A stretch of DNA of 12,960 nucleotides, from assembly GCA_026394315.1 (NCBI GenBank), contig JAPKYM010000270.1, forward strand, positions 1 through 12,960. The letters are read 5' to 3'. Shown here piece after piece: positions 1 through 6,570 of the stretch. Position numbers and translations under genes: made by a program. A model generated the notes under the pieces. The model had not been told where the DNA came from, did no database searches, and saw only the letters and a list, made by a program, of their open reading frames with translations. Position 1 is the first letter of the stretch, and the number at the start of each line of letters is the position of its first letter. The stretch is from Candidatus Bathyarchaeota archaeon. Lineage in GTDB: Archaea > Thermoproteota > Bathyarchaeia > 40CM-2-53-6 > RBG-13-38-9.

Positions 1-58
1 TGTTAATCCGTAATCCTCCAAGCGTGTCCGTAACTCATAAGTCAGAACGAATATGTCC

Positions 59-1318
59 TCAGGCATATTTAGCATATGACGCTATTTGTTCCGAAATCTT
101 GTACATTCTTTCGTTTCCAAACGAGACAGCAGTCTTGCTTAGGGTGTCAATACTTCGTTCATGGATAAACCATTTTCTAATAGCGAAACCACGCAGAATC
201 TTTGCTCCGAAGATGATAGCGTCAACGTCCATAAGTTCACTTAATCGTTTGGCTTCAATCAAGGGTTTGAATCCCTGAAGAAAAATCAAATCCCCTAGAT
301 GGACCCCGTCATTAACAGCGTCACATTGTCTCAAGATTCTCAAGAGTTCTATCTTGTCTCTATTCAAATCAGTTTCGTCTATCTTGCCGCTATCAAGAGC
401 TAGTAATGGCACACTGTTGAATATCCCATGTTTAAGATCCTCTTCTAAATCGGCTACGTCATCATAGATGTTACAACCCTTGAAGAAGTAATCCGCGGCC
501 TTTCTTATACAAAGGACCGCGTTCAACTCATTAGGTTCAAGTCTCCCTTGAGATTTCTCAAGGAAGCAGAAGTCTATGTCGACCCATATCTTGCCTACGC
601 TTTTCTCATTGATCCTCTGAATATAGTCTTGAATCGATGTGATTGGTTTCGAGTCGTAAGCCTTTTCATCAATGGACCTTGTCTGCCCATCGATGAAGTC
701 TTCGAAATCTCTCCGATAGATACGATACATCTCTGAATTTCTTCTTAAGCCTCTGCGCGCAAGCTCAAAGGTCCATCGTGCTATCCTCATGCACGAGTTT
801 TCAGCTCTGGCACGTGGGCTGGCTTCATAGTCTAGATCGAAGAGTTCTTCGGTGAACGCTCTAAGATGTTTTCGTTGGGATTCAACGGCTTCCTGTTTAC
901 TTAGAAATCGATCGTTTATGTTGTCTAGAACCTTTATGCTGGTGATCGCGGATGTCTTTGCTACCATTGAGTAGAGGGCCTGAGCGTAATCTGCTGATGG
1001 AGAAAGCATTGGTACAGAAGTCAAGGCTGAGAGATAAGCGCCATAATGATAGTGCTTCTTCTTCAGTATTCCGTTGAAGCCCAGTTCCTCTGAGGTAAGG
1101 CAATAGCTTTTGTCAAGGCTTGCGAGCCGTTGTTCGAAATCCTCGATGGCGAACGTGACAAGTCTAAGGGTCTTCGAGAATCTGGTAGATCTGAATCGGT
1201 TCATAAACAAAAGAAGCAATAGGGCGAGGTTCTTGTAGAGGAAGTTTGTGCCTTCTCTGGCCTCAGGAGGCAGAGTTACAGCGCGCGAGTACGTGGCCAC
1301 CGACTGAGTTGAGCTCAA
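59..1318 (-). CDS. Isoprenoid-synthase-fold protein (trans-prenyltransferase-like)
   Basis: A 419-residue, mostly helical soluble protein. The second half reads like the second half of a trans-isoprenyl diphosphate synthase: a Gly-Gln pair at residues 211-212, Tyr232 and Lys239 in the spacing seen after that pair, then DDVADLEED at 286-294, which fits the second Asp-rich motif DDxxDxxxD that binds diphosphate through Mg2+. The expected first motif DDxxD would be DNIND at 132-136, with Asn in place of two positions. The protein is longer than ordinary prenyl synthases (about 300-350 residues), with roughly 100 extra residues before the first motif. The start is TTG; no ATG or SD helps to fix it, and GTG at residue 7 is an alternative. 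An AT-rich box lies about 27 bases upstream (1336-1352), so the message may be leaderless. It stands alone, with no mevalonate or lipid gene beside it. The substrate is unknown, and a terpene-cyclase-like or non-catalytic role is possible. The fold call is fair; the reaction is not assigned. Confidence 0.6.
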   Translation of the reverse strand: MSSTQSVATYSRAVTLPPEAREGTNFLYKNLALLLLLFMNRFRSTRFSKTLRLVTFAIEDFEQRLASLDKSYCLTSEELGFNGILKKKHYHYGAYLSALTSVPMLSPSADYAQALYSMVAKTSAITSIKVLDNINDRFLSKQEAVESQRKHLRAFTEELFDLDYEASPRARAENSCMRIARWTFELARRGLRRNSEMYRIYRRDFEDFIDGQTRSIDEKAYDSKPITSIQDYIQRINEKSVGKIWVDIDFCFLEKSQGRLEPNELNAVLCIRKAADYFFKGCNIYDDVADLEEDLKHGIFNSVPLLALDSGKIDETDLNRDKIELLRILRQCDAVNDGVHLGDLIFLQGFKPLIEAKRLSELMDVDAIIFGAKILRGFAIRKWFIHERSIDTLSKTAVSFGNERMYKISEQIASYAKYA

Positions 1319-1547
1319 GAAAACTCTGGCAGTCCATTCTTTATCAACTATCTAAATAATCATCCACTCTAGTAATTTACAGCAATCGCTCCGCAGAGGT
1401 GTATCACGGCATAATGTACTAGTACAGGTCAAGCAGCGTAATAAGTGCCAACATTACGTTCTTCTCCTTGACCTCCGCCATATCTTAGACAACAAACCAA
1501 GTCTTAAATCCAGAATTCCCTTATGTAAAATACCACAGGAGAAGATC
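1319..1547. other. Divergent intergenic region with probable promoters only
   Basis: These 229 bases separate the isoprenoid-fold gene (minus) from the propeller gene (plus). AT-rich boxes near 1336-1352 (minus) and at 1503-1510 and 1521-1533 (plus) are the only promoter-like elements. I see no tRNA-like cloverleaf, small ORF or hairpin worth calling. Confidence 0.4.
1538..1541 (+). promoter_or_regulatory. Shine-Dalgarno site deciding the TTG start at 1548
   Basis: GGAG lies six bases before the TTG at 1548, and the resulting protein begins with a good signal peptide. No other start codon nearby has comparable spacing. Confidence 0.6.
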
Positions 1548-3119
1548 TTGCGTCCACACCTTATTCTAGGCGGCTTGTGCCTGCTTCTGATGGGCATGTC
1601 TCCTGTAACTTACTCTCATTGTGAGGACGCACTGTCCTGGCAAGAAGTTCCAAGTCCAACAGTCAACACTCTTCGTTCGGTTTCTATGATTGACTCTAAT
1701 GACGGGTGGGCTGTAGGGGACAATGGGACGATAATTCGTTGGAATGGCCTGTCTTGGAGTATAGTGAACATCCCGGAAATCGTTAGCGTTGATCTTGCCT
1801 CAGTCTTCATGGTTAACACTAATGATGGATGGATCGTAGGCGAAAGTGGTACGGTACTTCGTTGGGAAGGTATATCATGGAAGATGGTCAGCAGCTCGCT
1901 AGGAATTCGTCTACAAGTAGGTCTCAGTTCCGTTTTCATGGCTCACTCCAATGATGGATGGGCTGTAGGCTGGGAGAAAGCGCGCGCGCTCGAAAAAGGA
2001 ACAAATGGTGTAGTACTTCGTTGGGATGGTTCATCTTGGAGCAAGATCTGGCTCTCGGCAACCGACAATCTTGAGCGGGTCAAATCCATCTCCCTGGTTG
2101 ATTCTAGTAACGGCTGGGCCATAGGTTACACGAATGAGCCCGATCGCTTGGGGCGATCTGGTTCGTGCGCAGTTCATTGGGATGGAAAGTCATGGCGCAA
2201 AGTTGGTGACCCAAGCACAAAAAGCCTCAACTCAATATTCATGGTCAACCATAATGATGGGTGGGTTGTGGGTGGGGAAGGGACGATACTTCGCTATTCA
2301 AAAGATTCTGTGTTGGCGGCTTCGCCTGCACCAACAGCGACGATTGTTATCCCCACTTCCTCGCCAACAGTTCCCAGCCCGACTCCCATACCGAGTGTGC
2401 GAGCTTCGTTTACAATGACGCTAATTCCTTATGCATTACCCCTTATTATCGCAACCCTTGTTGGGGCTTTCTTACTGAAATTTATGGTGACGTCCAAGAA
2501 TCGAGGTAAAAGGAAAGTGGGTGCACCACCATCCGAGCAGGAAATTAGATCTTCACTAGTATCGGAGTACAACAGACTCAACAGTGAACTCAAAGCCGCC
2601 AGGCAGAAGCTTTCGAAGCTAACCGAAGCCTATTCTGAAGGAATAATCCCAAAGGACACATACGGTACATTGAAGGACGAATACGAGAGTAAAATATCGA
2701 AACTAGAAAAGTCAATCGATGACATCTGGCCTCTAAAACATCCCATAGCATCGGAATACGAGGATCTATCTGCAGAGTTGGGAACTGTCAAGCAGAAGAT
2801 TACAAAGTTGACGGACTCCTATGCGGGAGGGGCAGTCACTCTGGAAGCATACAGAACTCTTTTGACTAACTATGAGAAGCGATCTTCAGAACTTAAACGA
2901 GAAATTGGCGAAATTGAGGCCAGGATGAAAAATGAACTGAGTATACTCCAGGAAGAAGAGCTGAAGATTACTAAACAGATCGAACTTTTAAGTGCTAAAC
3001 AGCTAGTCGGAGAAATCTTCGAAACCGAGTATATTGCTGAGAAATCAAACTTGGACTCGTGCCTAACCGGGATTCGAAGAAAGCGTCTAAGTCTGACGTA
3101 TTTGAAGCTCGCGAGCTAA
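1548..3119 (+). CDS. Receptor-like membrane protein: NDGW beta-propeller repeats, TM helix, triple coiled-coil tail
   Basis: A 523-residue type I membrane protein. Residues 1-25 look like a signal peptide (hydrophobic core LILGGLCLLLMGM). Five repeats of 41-52 residues follow, each with an NDGW[AIV]VG-type core (residues 51, 92, 135, 187, 237) and four of them with a [VI][LI]RW.G.SW strand pair; this is the pattern of YCF48/BNR-type beta-propeller blades. Residues 258-285 form a Pro/Thr/Ser stalk, and 292-313 a membrane helix followed by basic residues (KNRGKRK). The tail (about 335-523) holds three copies of a roughly 60-residue helical hairpin with a G-x-[IV]-x4-[YA]Y-like turn (near 365, 427 and 488), resembling SHOCT-like or coiled-coil hairpins. 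The start is TTG with GGAG six bases upstream (1538-1541). Neighbours are unrelated. Extracellular binding coupled to cytoplasmic oligomerisation is inferred from architecture only. Confidence 0.8.
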   Translation: MRPHLILGGLCLLLMGMSPVTYSHCEDALSWQEVPSPTVNTLRSVSMIDSNDGWAVGDNGTIIRWNGLSWSIVNIPEIVSVDLASVFMVNTNDGWIVGESGTVLRWEGISWKMVSSSLGIRLQVGLSSVFMAHSNDGWAVGWEKARALEKGTNGVVLRWDGSSWSKIWLSATDNLERVKSISLVDSSNGWAIGYTNEPDRLGRSGSCAVHWDGKSWRKVGDPSTKSLNSIFMVNHNDGWVVGGEGTILRYSKDSVLAASPAPTATIVIPTSSPTVPSPTPIPSVRASFTMTLIPYALPLIIATLVGAFLLKFMVTSKNRGKRKVGAPPSEQEIRSSLVSEYNRLNSELKAARQKLSKLTEAYSEGIIPKDTYGTLKDEYESKISKLEKSIDDIWPLKHPIASEYEDLSAELGTVKQKITKLTDSYAGGAVTLEAYRTLLTNYEKRSSELKREIGEIEARMKNELSILQEEELKITKQIELLSAKQLVGEIFETEYIAEKSNLDSCLTGIRRKRLSLTYLKLAS

Positions 3120-3207
3120 CGTGAGCTGATCTTTTCGAGATGACTTGATGCGTCTCTTAAGCGAAAGAGCATTTGTAGACGTTAAAAGATAGTTGAGGGG
3201 ATCTTTT

Positions 3208-3996
3208 ATGGGGCGTCTTGTAGGGATTGTCGGGAAACCTAACGTAGGCAAATCAACGTACTTTTCCGCAGCGACAATGATCAGTGTCCCAATAGCGGCT
3301 TATCCCTTCACAACGATCAGGCCAAACCGTGGTGTCGGTTACGTCCGTGTTGATTGTGTTTGTAAGGAATTCGATGTCAGAGACGAACCGGTCAACTCAG
3401 TCTGCCAAGATGGTGCAAGACTGGTCCCTGTAGAACTTGTTGATTGTGCTGGTTTAGTTCCTGATGCTTGGCAGGGCAGAGGACTCGGCAACCAATTTCT
3501 CGATGAGATCATGACTGCCGATGCACTGATCCATGTTATTGACGCTTCTGGAGGGACAAACTTAGAGGGCAAGATATGTGCTCCTGGAACGCATGATCCT
3601 CTAGAAGATGTAGAATTTCTTGACAAAGAGCTCGACATGTGGCTAGTGCGGATCTTCAAAAAGGATTGGGAAAAGATATCGCACAAAGGAAAAGTCTCGA
3701 GAGATGATCTAATCAAGGATCTAGTAGAGCGTCTGAGTGGACTGGCAATTGGGCGAGGATCCATAGAGAGAGCTCTCAAAGAATCTGGGCTCAGCTTGGA
3801 TAGGGTCGATTCCTGGTCCGATTCAGACTTGATCAACTTAATCCACAAAATTAGACTAATTTCCAAGCCAATGGTCATAGTTGCAAACAAAATCGACCTC
3901 TCGAAAGCGAGAGAGAACCTAGCACGGCTCTCAGCTTCCCCTTATAGAGTCCTAGCCTGCTCAGCCGAGGCAGAGCTGGCATTAGCAATCAATTAA
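3208..3996 (+). CDS. ychF: YchF/Obg-like GTPase, N-terminal G-domain part of a broken gene
   Basis: This is the GTPase portion of the archaeal YchF (OLA1-like) family, ribosome-associated P-loop NTPases. Counting from the ATG at 3208: P-loop GKPNVGKST at 9-17, the switch region PFTTI at 33-37, DCAG (G3) at 79-82, the family signature RGLGNQFLDEI at 91-101, a helical insertion around 125-215, NKID (G4) at 227-230 and CSAEAELAL (G5 region) at 251-259. The ATG is preferred over the TTG at 3193 because GAGGGGATC (3195-3203) is a strong Shine-Dalgarno match just before it. Intact archaeal homologues are about 390-400 residues. Here the frame stops at residue 262, right after the G5 region, and the rest reappears in the +1 frame at 3986-4267 with about 50 residues missing. 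Either the gene is decayed or the assembly has a deletion here. Family assignment is certain; function is doubtful. Confidence 0.9.
   Translation: MGRLVGIVGKPNVGKSTYFSAATMISVPIAAYPFTTIRPNRGVGYVRVDCVCKEFDVRDEPVNSVCQDGARLVPVELVDCAGLVPDAWQGRGLGNQFLDEIMTADALIHVIDASGGTNLEGKICAPGTHDPLEDVEFLDKELDMWLVRIFKKDWEKISHKGKVSRDDLIKDLVERLSGLAIGRGSIERALKESGLSLDRVDSWSDSDLINLIHKIRLISKPMVIVANKIDLSKARENLARLSASPYRVLACSAEAELALAIN
3980..3992 (+). other. Junction of deletion plus frameshift inside ychF
   Basis: Codons for ELAL end at 3984. One base later (3986) the +1 frame reads QSINFAFLK, which in intact archaeal YchF lies about 50 residues further on. The missing stretch is the end of the G domain: the R-x-A-A...G-x-I-x-Y-x-P-G segment, a helix, and GSTGVQ. 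The lost length is therefore near 150 bases and not a multiple of three. No flanking direct repeat longer than a few bases is visible. Confidence 0.7.
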
Positions 3997-4006
3997 CTTT
4001 GCCTTT

Positions 4007-4267
4007 TTGAAACTCCTTGGAATGCGAGTAGTGTACCCAGTTGAGAATGTAGAAAGCCTCACCGACCATAAGGGACGAGTGCTTCCAGACGCCTACCTTG
4101 TCTCACCAGGAACCACCGCCAAAGAATTCGCAGGCATGATTCATTCAGACTTGGGTAAGGGCTTTCTCTACGCCACTGAGGCAAGATCAAAGAAAAGGGT
4201 CGGCGAGGACTATGTCCTTAAGGATAGAGACGTGATATCAGTCACCAGCGCAACCAAAAGGGGCTAG
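4007..4267 (+). CDS. YchF TGS-domain part, separated from the G domain by frameshift and deletion
   Basis: The product is the C-terminal TGS domain typical of archaeal YchF proteins. After the first TTG it has RVVYPVEN, LTDHKGRVLPDAYLV, a helix containing IHSDLGKGF, and ARSKKRVGEDYVLKDRDVI, all expected at the very end of the family. Homology extends upstream of the TTG: reading the same frame back to 3986 gives QSINFAFLKLLGMRVVYPV, matching the strand that normally follows the GVQ motif, and an in-frame TAG at 3983 closes it. No Shine-Dalgarno site precedes the TTG at 4007, so independent translation is doubtful. It is best read as the severed 3' end of the GTPase gene upstream. If expressed alone it would be a small beta-grasp protein of about 86 residues. 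Confidence 0.75.
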   Translation: MKLLGMRVVYPVENVESLTDHKGRVLPDAYLVSPGTTAKEFAGMIHSDLGKGFLYATEARSKKRVGEDYVLKDRDVISVTSATKRG

Positions 4268-4293
4268 AGTACGCGTCCAAACCACAGGAACAT

Positions 4294-4704
4294 TCAATGA
4301 CTCAAAAGCCTGAGTGCGACTGTCGCAAGGCTTCTGAAGAACGACTCCTCGAGACTCTTGCCTCGACCAAACCCAACACAGTCTTTTCCAGAGAAACAGA
4401 TCTTCACGTGATCTTTCTCATTTACCATCTCAAAAGGATAAAACTGACAGACCAGTGGCCGATATGGATATATTTGACAATTATTCCCATCCAGAAAATG
4501 GCATTTTCCATTCTTCTTCCGCATTTCGTAGGGATACAGTTCCTTCAAAATAATAGAGACAAATTGTTCTAACGGGATACCCGTTCGAGCTGAGATCTCT
4601 TGTGCTTCTTTTGTCAGTAATCGTATTCGTCTTCTGTGGTCTGCTGTGTCCTGACAGCAAGTACTACATCTCTGGCATTCCCAACTCGTGCCAGGCGGGT
4701 ACAC
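4294..4704 (-). CDS. YkgJ-family cysteine-cluster protein
   Basis: A 136-residue protein with the YkgJ (CxxCxxCC) cysteine-cluster pattern thought to bind zinc or an iron-sulfur cluster. C10xxCxxCC17 near the N-terminus is followed by C68, C76 and C86 within GKCHFLDGNNCQIYPYRPLVC, then the FYPF motif and C103 and C109. The order C-x-[FL]-L...C-x-I-Y-x-x-R-P-x-x-C-x-x-[FY]-P-F is diagnostic of the family. The start is GTG. Reading further upstream in frame stays open to a TAA at 4785 but contains no ATG, GTG or TTG, so this is the earliest standard start even though the upstream codons look protein-like. It lies 88 bases downstream of rpo12 on the same strand and may be cotranscribed with it. 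The biochemical role is unknown. Confidence 0.85.
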   Translation of the reverse strand: MYPPGTSWECQRCSTCCQDTADHRRRIRLLTKEAQEISARTGIPLEQFVSIILKELYPYEMRKKNGKCHFLDGNNCQIYPYRPLVCQFYPFEMVNEKDHVKICFSGKDCVGFGRGKSLEESFFRSLATVALRLLSH

Positions 4705-4792
4705 GACTACAAAGTCCGGAACACAGAAGGATTTGGTGGCTTCCTTCAGAGGTATCTTGCCTCTACCAGAGTTCCTAGAGACTTAGAACCGT

Positions 4793-4936
4793 CTATCTGG
4801 CTTTGACGTGCTTGACTATAGGGGCTCTGGATTTCCTTAGGACTCTGTAGCCACAGATAGGGCATTTTACCTCAGGGGTAACCGCAAGTTGCTCGGCCGT
4901 AACCTTAGCACCGCAATTAATGCACTCATAAATCAT
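4793..4936 (-). CDS. rpo12: DNA-directed RNA polymerase subunit P (Rpo12)
   Basis: The archaeal counterpart of eukaryotic RPB12/RPC10, a small zinc-binding subunit of RNA polymerase that helps hold the Rpo3-Rpo10-Rpo11 platform. The 47 residues from ATG 4936 carry C5xxC8 and C25xxC28 as the zinc ligands, followed by GYRVLRKSR and the basic tail VKAR, the typical end of the family. In-frame ATGs at 4969 and 4984 would add 11 or 16 residues. The shorter form matches the usual family length of about 44-49 residues, but no good Shine-Dalgarno site separates the choices. It is head-to-head with trm5: the ATG at 4969 on this strand and the trm5 ATG at 4970 share the palindrome CATATG. Identity is strong, the start less so. 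Confidence 0.9.
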   Translation of the reverse strand: MIYECINCGAKVTAEQLAVTPEVKCPICGYRVLRKSRAPIVKHVKAR

Positions 4937-4972
4937 TTCTGCCCCAACTTTTTTCTCTGAGGATTCCATATG
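4927..4972. promoter_or_regulatory. Interlocked divergent start region of rpo12 and trm5
   Basis: CATAAATC (4927-4934) is a TATA-like box for trm5, with GAGG at 4959-4962 and ATG at 4970. This stretch overlaps the first codons of rpo12 on the other strand, and CATATG (4967-4972) holds start codons for both strands. Any rpo12 promoter must therefore lie inside trm5 coding sequence or overlap the trm5 leader. Confidence 0.45.
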
Positions 4973-5845
4973 TCTAATCGGCATTCAAAGACTCAATGGG
5001 CCAAGTTAAAGGTTTTGCAGAGTGAGATGAGGGGTCACAAAAAGTCACCAACAAGGTTGCGTTTCGACATAGTGGGAGATATAGCGATTATCAAGAATGC
5101 CCATGGAAAGACAGGTCTGTCTTGGGCACAATCAATTCTGCGTAATAACAAGCGAGTAAAGGTTGTTCTGGCACAGACCGGGTCTGTTCAGGGCATTTTT
5201 CGTCTCTGCAAATTAAAGGTGGTTGCAGGGGACAATAGGATGACCACCATTCATCGAGAGAACAAATGCCTTTTTCACATCGATCTTGGAACCATGCACT
5301 TTTCTCCCAGATTGGTTCACGAACGTAGATTAATCGCTAAGAGCGTTGGATTCTGGGAAGCTGTGCTCAATATGTTCGGTGGTGCGGGTACCTTTTCCAT
5401 AGAGATTGCATACAAAAATCCTTCTGTGACAGTCTTCAATATTGACATTAACCCTGATGCAATACGCATGTGTCTAAGAAATGTCTTAGCCAATAATATT
5501 AGAAACAGAGTCATCGCGGTTTTGGCAGACGCAAAGGAAGCAGCGTCCATTGTCTTCTTGAATAGTGTGGATAGGGTCCTTCTACCGCTTCCAGAGAAGT
5601 CTTGTGAATACTTCAGTGTAGCCGTCTCTGCACTAAAGCGGAAAGGTGTTATCCAGTATTATGATTTCATTCAAACAACCAAAGAAGAATCTCCTTTGGA
5701 AAAAGCAGTTGTGAAGATCAAAGGGTTGATCAACGGCAAAAACATGTCTGTAAGAGAGGGAAGGATTGTGAAGAGTGTAGGCCCTAGACGTTACCTTGTC
5801 TCTTTTGAACTCTACAAGGGTGAAGAAAGAGAGGATGTTTCTTGA
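4970..5845 (+). CDS. trm5: tRNA (guanine37-N1)-methyltransferase, aTrm5 type
   Basis: A class I SAM-dependent methyltransferase that methylates N1 of G37 next to the anticodon. It matches Methanocaldococcus Trm5 along its length: FDIVGDIAII (32-41), GIFR with R78 equivalent to catalytic R145, HRENK (95-99), FSPRLVHER with E118 equivalent to the general base E185, the SAM loop VLNMFGGAGTFSI (132-144), NIDINPDAI (158-165), PLPEKS (206-211) at the NLP-like motif, and VKSVGPRRYLV (268-277). The N-terminal D1 domain of Trm5b that checks the tRNA elbow is absent, so this is a D2-D3 form closer to Trm5a/c. The SAM-loop Asp is Asn134. GAGG (4959-4962) stands seven bases before the ATG and supports this start; ATG at residue 20 is an alternative. 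Its promoter must lie inside or against divergent rpo12. A wyosine-pathway (Taw22-like) activity cannot be excluded. Confidence 0.88.
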   Translation: MSNRHSKTQWAKLKVLQSEMRGHKKSPTRLRFDIVGDIAIIKNAHGKTGLSWAQSILRNNKRVKVVLAQTGSVQGIFRLCKLKVVAGDNRMTTIHRENKCLFHIDLGTMHFSPRLVHERRLIAKSVGFWEAVLNMFGGAGTFSIEIAYKNPSVTVFNIDINPDAIRMCLRNVLANNIRNRVIAVLADAKEAASIVFLNSVDRVLLPLPEKSCEYFSVAVSALKRKGVIQYYDFIQTTKEESPLEKAVVKIKGLINGKNMSVREGRIVKSVGPRRYLVSFELYKGEEREDVS

Positions 5846-5888
5846 ATTGATCTAGGTGTATGAGCCAACTATGAGCGCGCGCTAGTTG

Positions 5889-6146
5889 TCATGAATGCTG
5901 GGTCTGCCGTATCGAACAATGGACCTGGCCTTTTAATCTTCGAACAAAGTTACCACATGTGAAACACTCTATGAATGATCTTGTTGCCTTTGTCTGGGGG
6001 CATTCAACGCATTCTTTCTTCATCCTTGCTATTGTCTTTGCACCGACAACACCCTTGAGTGCCTCAACTTTCTCCTTGGGAACTTTGATTCGTTCAGCGG
6101 AAGTTCTGATCTCGATTATGCATTCGCGTTCGTTAACTGAGCTCAC
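5889..6146 (-). CDS. Small cysteine-rich protein, function unknown
   Basis: An 85-residue protein that I do not recognise by name. It has two parts. Residues 1-45 form a strand (ECIIEIR) and a helix-rich segment, KVPKEKVEALKGVVGAKTIA. Residues 46-77 hold C46xxC49, C61xxC64 and C77 within CVECP...FIECFTCGNFVRR...VHC, which could bind zinc or an iron-sulfur cluster. The start is GTG. A TAA lies immediately upstream in frame (6147-6149), so no earlier start exists, and no clear Shine-Dalgarno site is visible. It converges on trm5 with a 43-base gap containing a GCGCGCGC tract. The even cysteine spacing and absence of internal stops argue for a real gene. The open frame on the opposite strand (5959-6210) has no recognisable motif. 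Confidence 0.65.
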   Translation of the reverse strand: MSSVNERECIIEIRTSAERIKVPKEKVEALKGVVGAKTIARMKKECVECPQTKATRSFIECFTCGNFVRRLKGQVHCSIRQTQHS

Positions 6147-6236
6147 TTATGGCACCGTCTCGACTTTGATTCGTACTATTGATCTAAGATCAACCCTGCG
6201 AAATCCCTAGTATTCTTGACCAGTGCTAGTACCAGA

Positions 6237-6253
6237 AATCAAATATAAGGTTA
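6237..6253 (+). promoter_or_regulatory. TATA-containing 17-base element, copy 1
   Basis: AATCAAATATAAGGTTA is identical to 8376-8392. The core AAATATAAGG resembles an archaeal TATA box. This copy precedes the small zinc-ribbon gene at 6338, though at a longer distance than copy 2 keeps from its gene. Confidence 0.4.
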
Positions 6254-6337
6254 AGTGCGCGCCAGCGTATATGGACGAGAATTTATCTTGGGACAGATGT
6301 TAGCTTGAGTGGGTTGAGCAGTCTCAGACTTACGAGC

Positions 6338-6532
6338 ATGAGAATCACTTTGAAATGCCCTGATTGTGGGACAAGGAAGAAGTGCCCTTATCAGGTGAGA
6401 CAGGGAGAAGCGATAGACTGTGCGAAGTGTAAGAAGGCCATTGGCTTCGGTGACATAGACAGGAATGTGGGCCAGACCGTGTCGAACATCTACGGGTCAA
6501 TCAACGATGTCAAGAGTTCATTGGAGAATTAG
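6338..6532 (+). CDS. Small zinc-ribbon protein, function unknown
   Basis: A 64-residue protein starting MRITLKCPDCGTRKKCPYQV. Cys7xxCys10, Cys16 and the later pair CAKC (28-31) suggest a rubredoxin-like zinc ribbon. The last 25 residues are polar and helical without cysteine. In-frame TTG at 6305 would add 11 residues that do not look like part of the domain, so the ATG is preferred; neither start has a convincing Shine-Dalgarno site. A 17-base TATA-containing element lies about 90 bases upstream (6237-6253), and a second AT-rich box (ATTTATC) near 6281 would place transcription about 30 bases before the ATG. Possible roles include RNA or DNA binding or a structural metal site; none can be chosen. 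Confidence 0.6.
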   Translation: MRITLKCPDCGTRKKCPYQVRQGEAIDCAKCKKAIGFGDIDRNVGQTVSNIYGSINDVKSSLEN

Positions 6533-6570
6533 GGGGCTTCTCCGATAGCACGCGCGTTGAGTTGTTGACT

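Noticed and set aside
1..58. Possible end of a further gene at the left edge
   Set aside because: The stretch is too short and no frame shows recognisable residues; it could be intergenic.
258..285. T-arm-like sequence GGGTTTGAATCCC suggesting a tRNA
   Set aside because: It lies inside the isoprenoid-fold coding region, position 56 is not C, and no acceptor, D or anticodon stems surround it.
3120..3207. Possible terminator after the propeller gene
   Set aside because: There is no T-run beyond four bases and no stable hairpin visible.
5959..6210. 83-codon plus-strand frame
   Set aside because: It is antisense to the cysteine-rich gene, whose conserved-looking CxxC pattern is much more protein-like.
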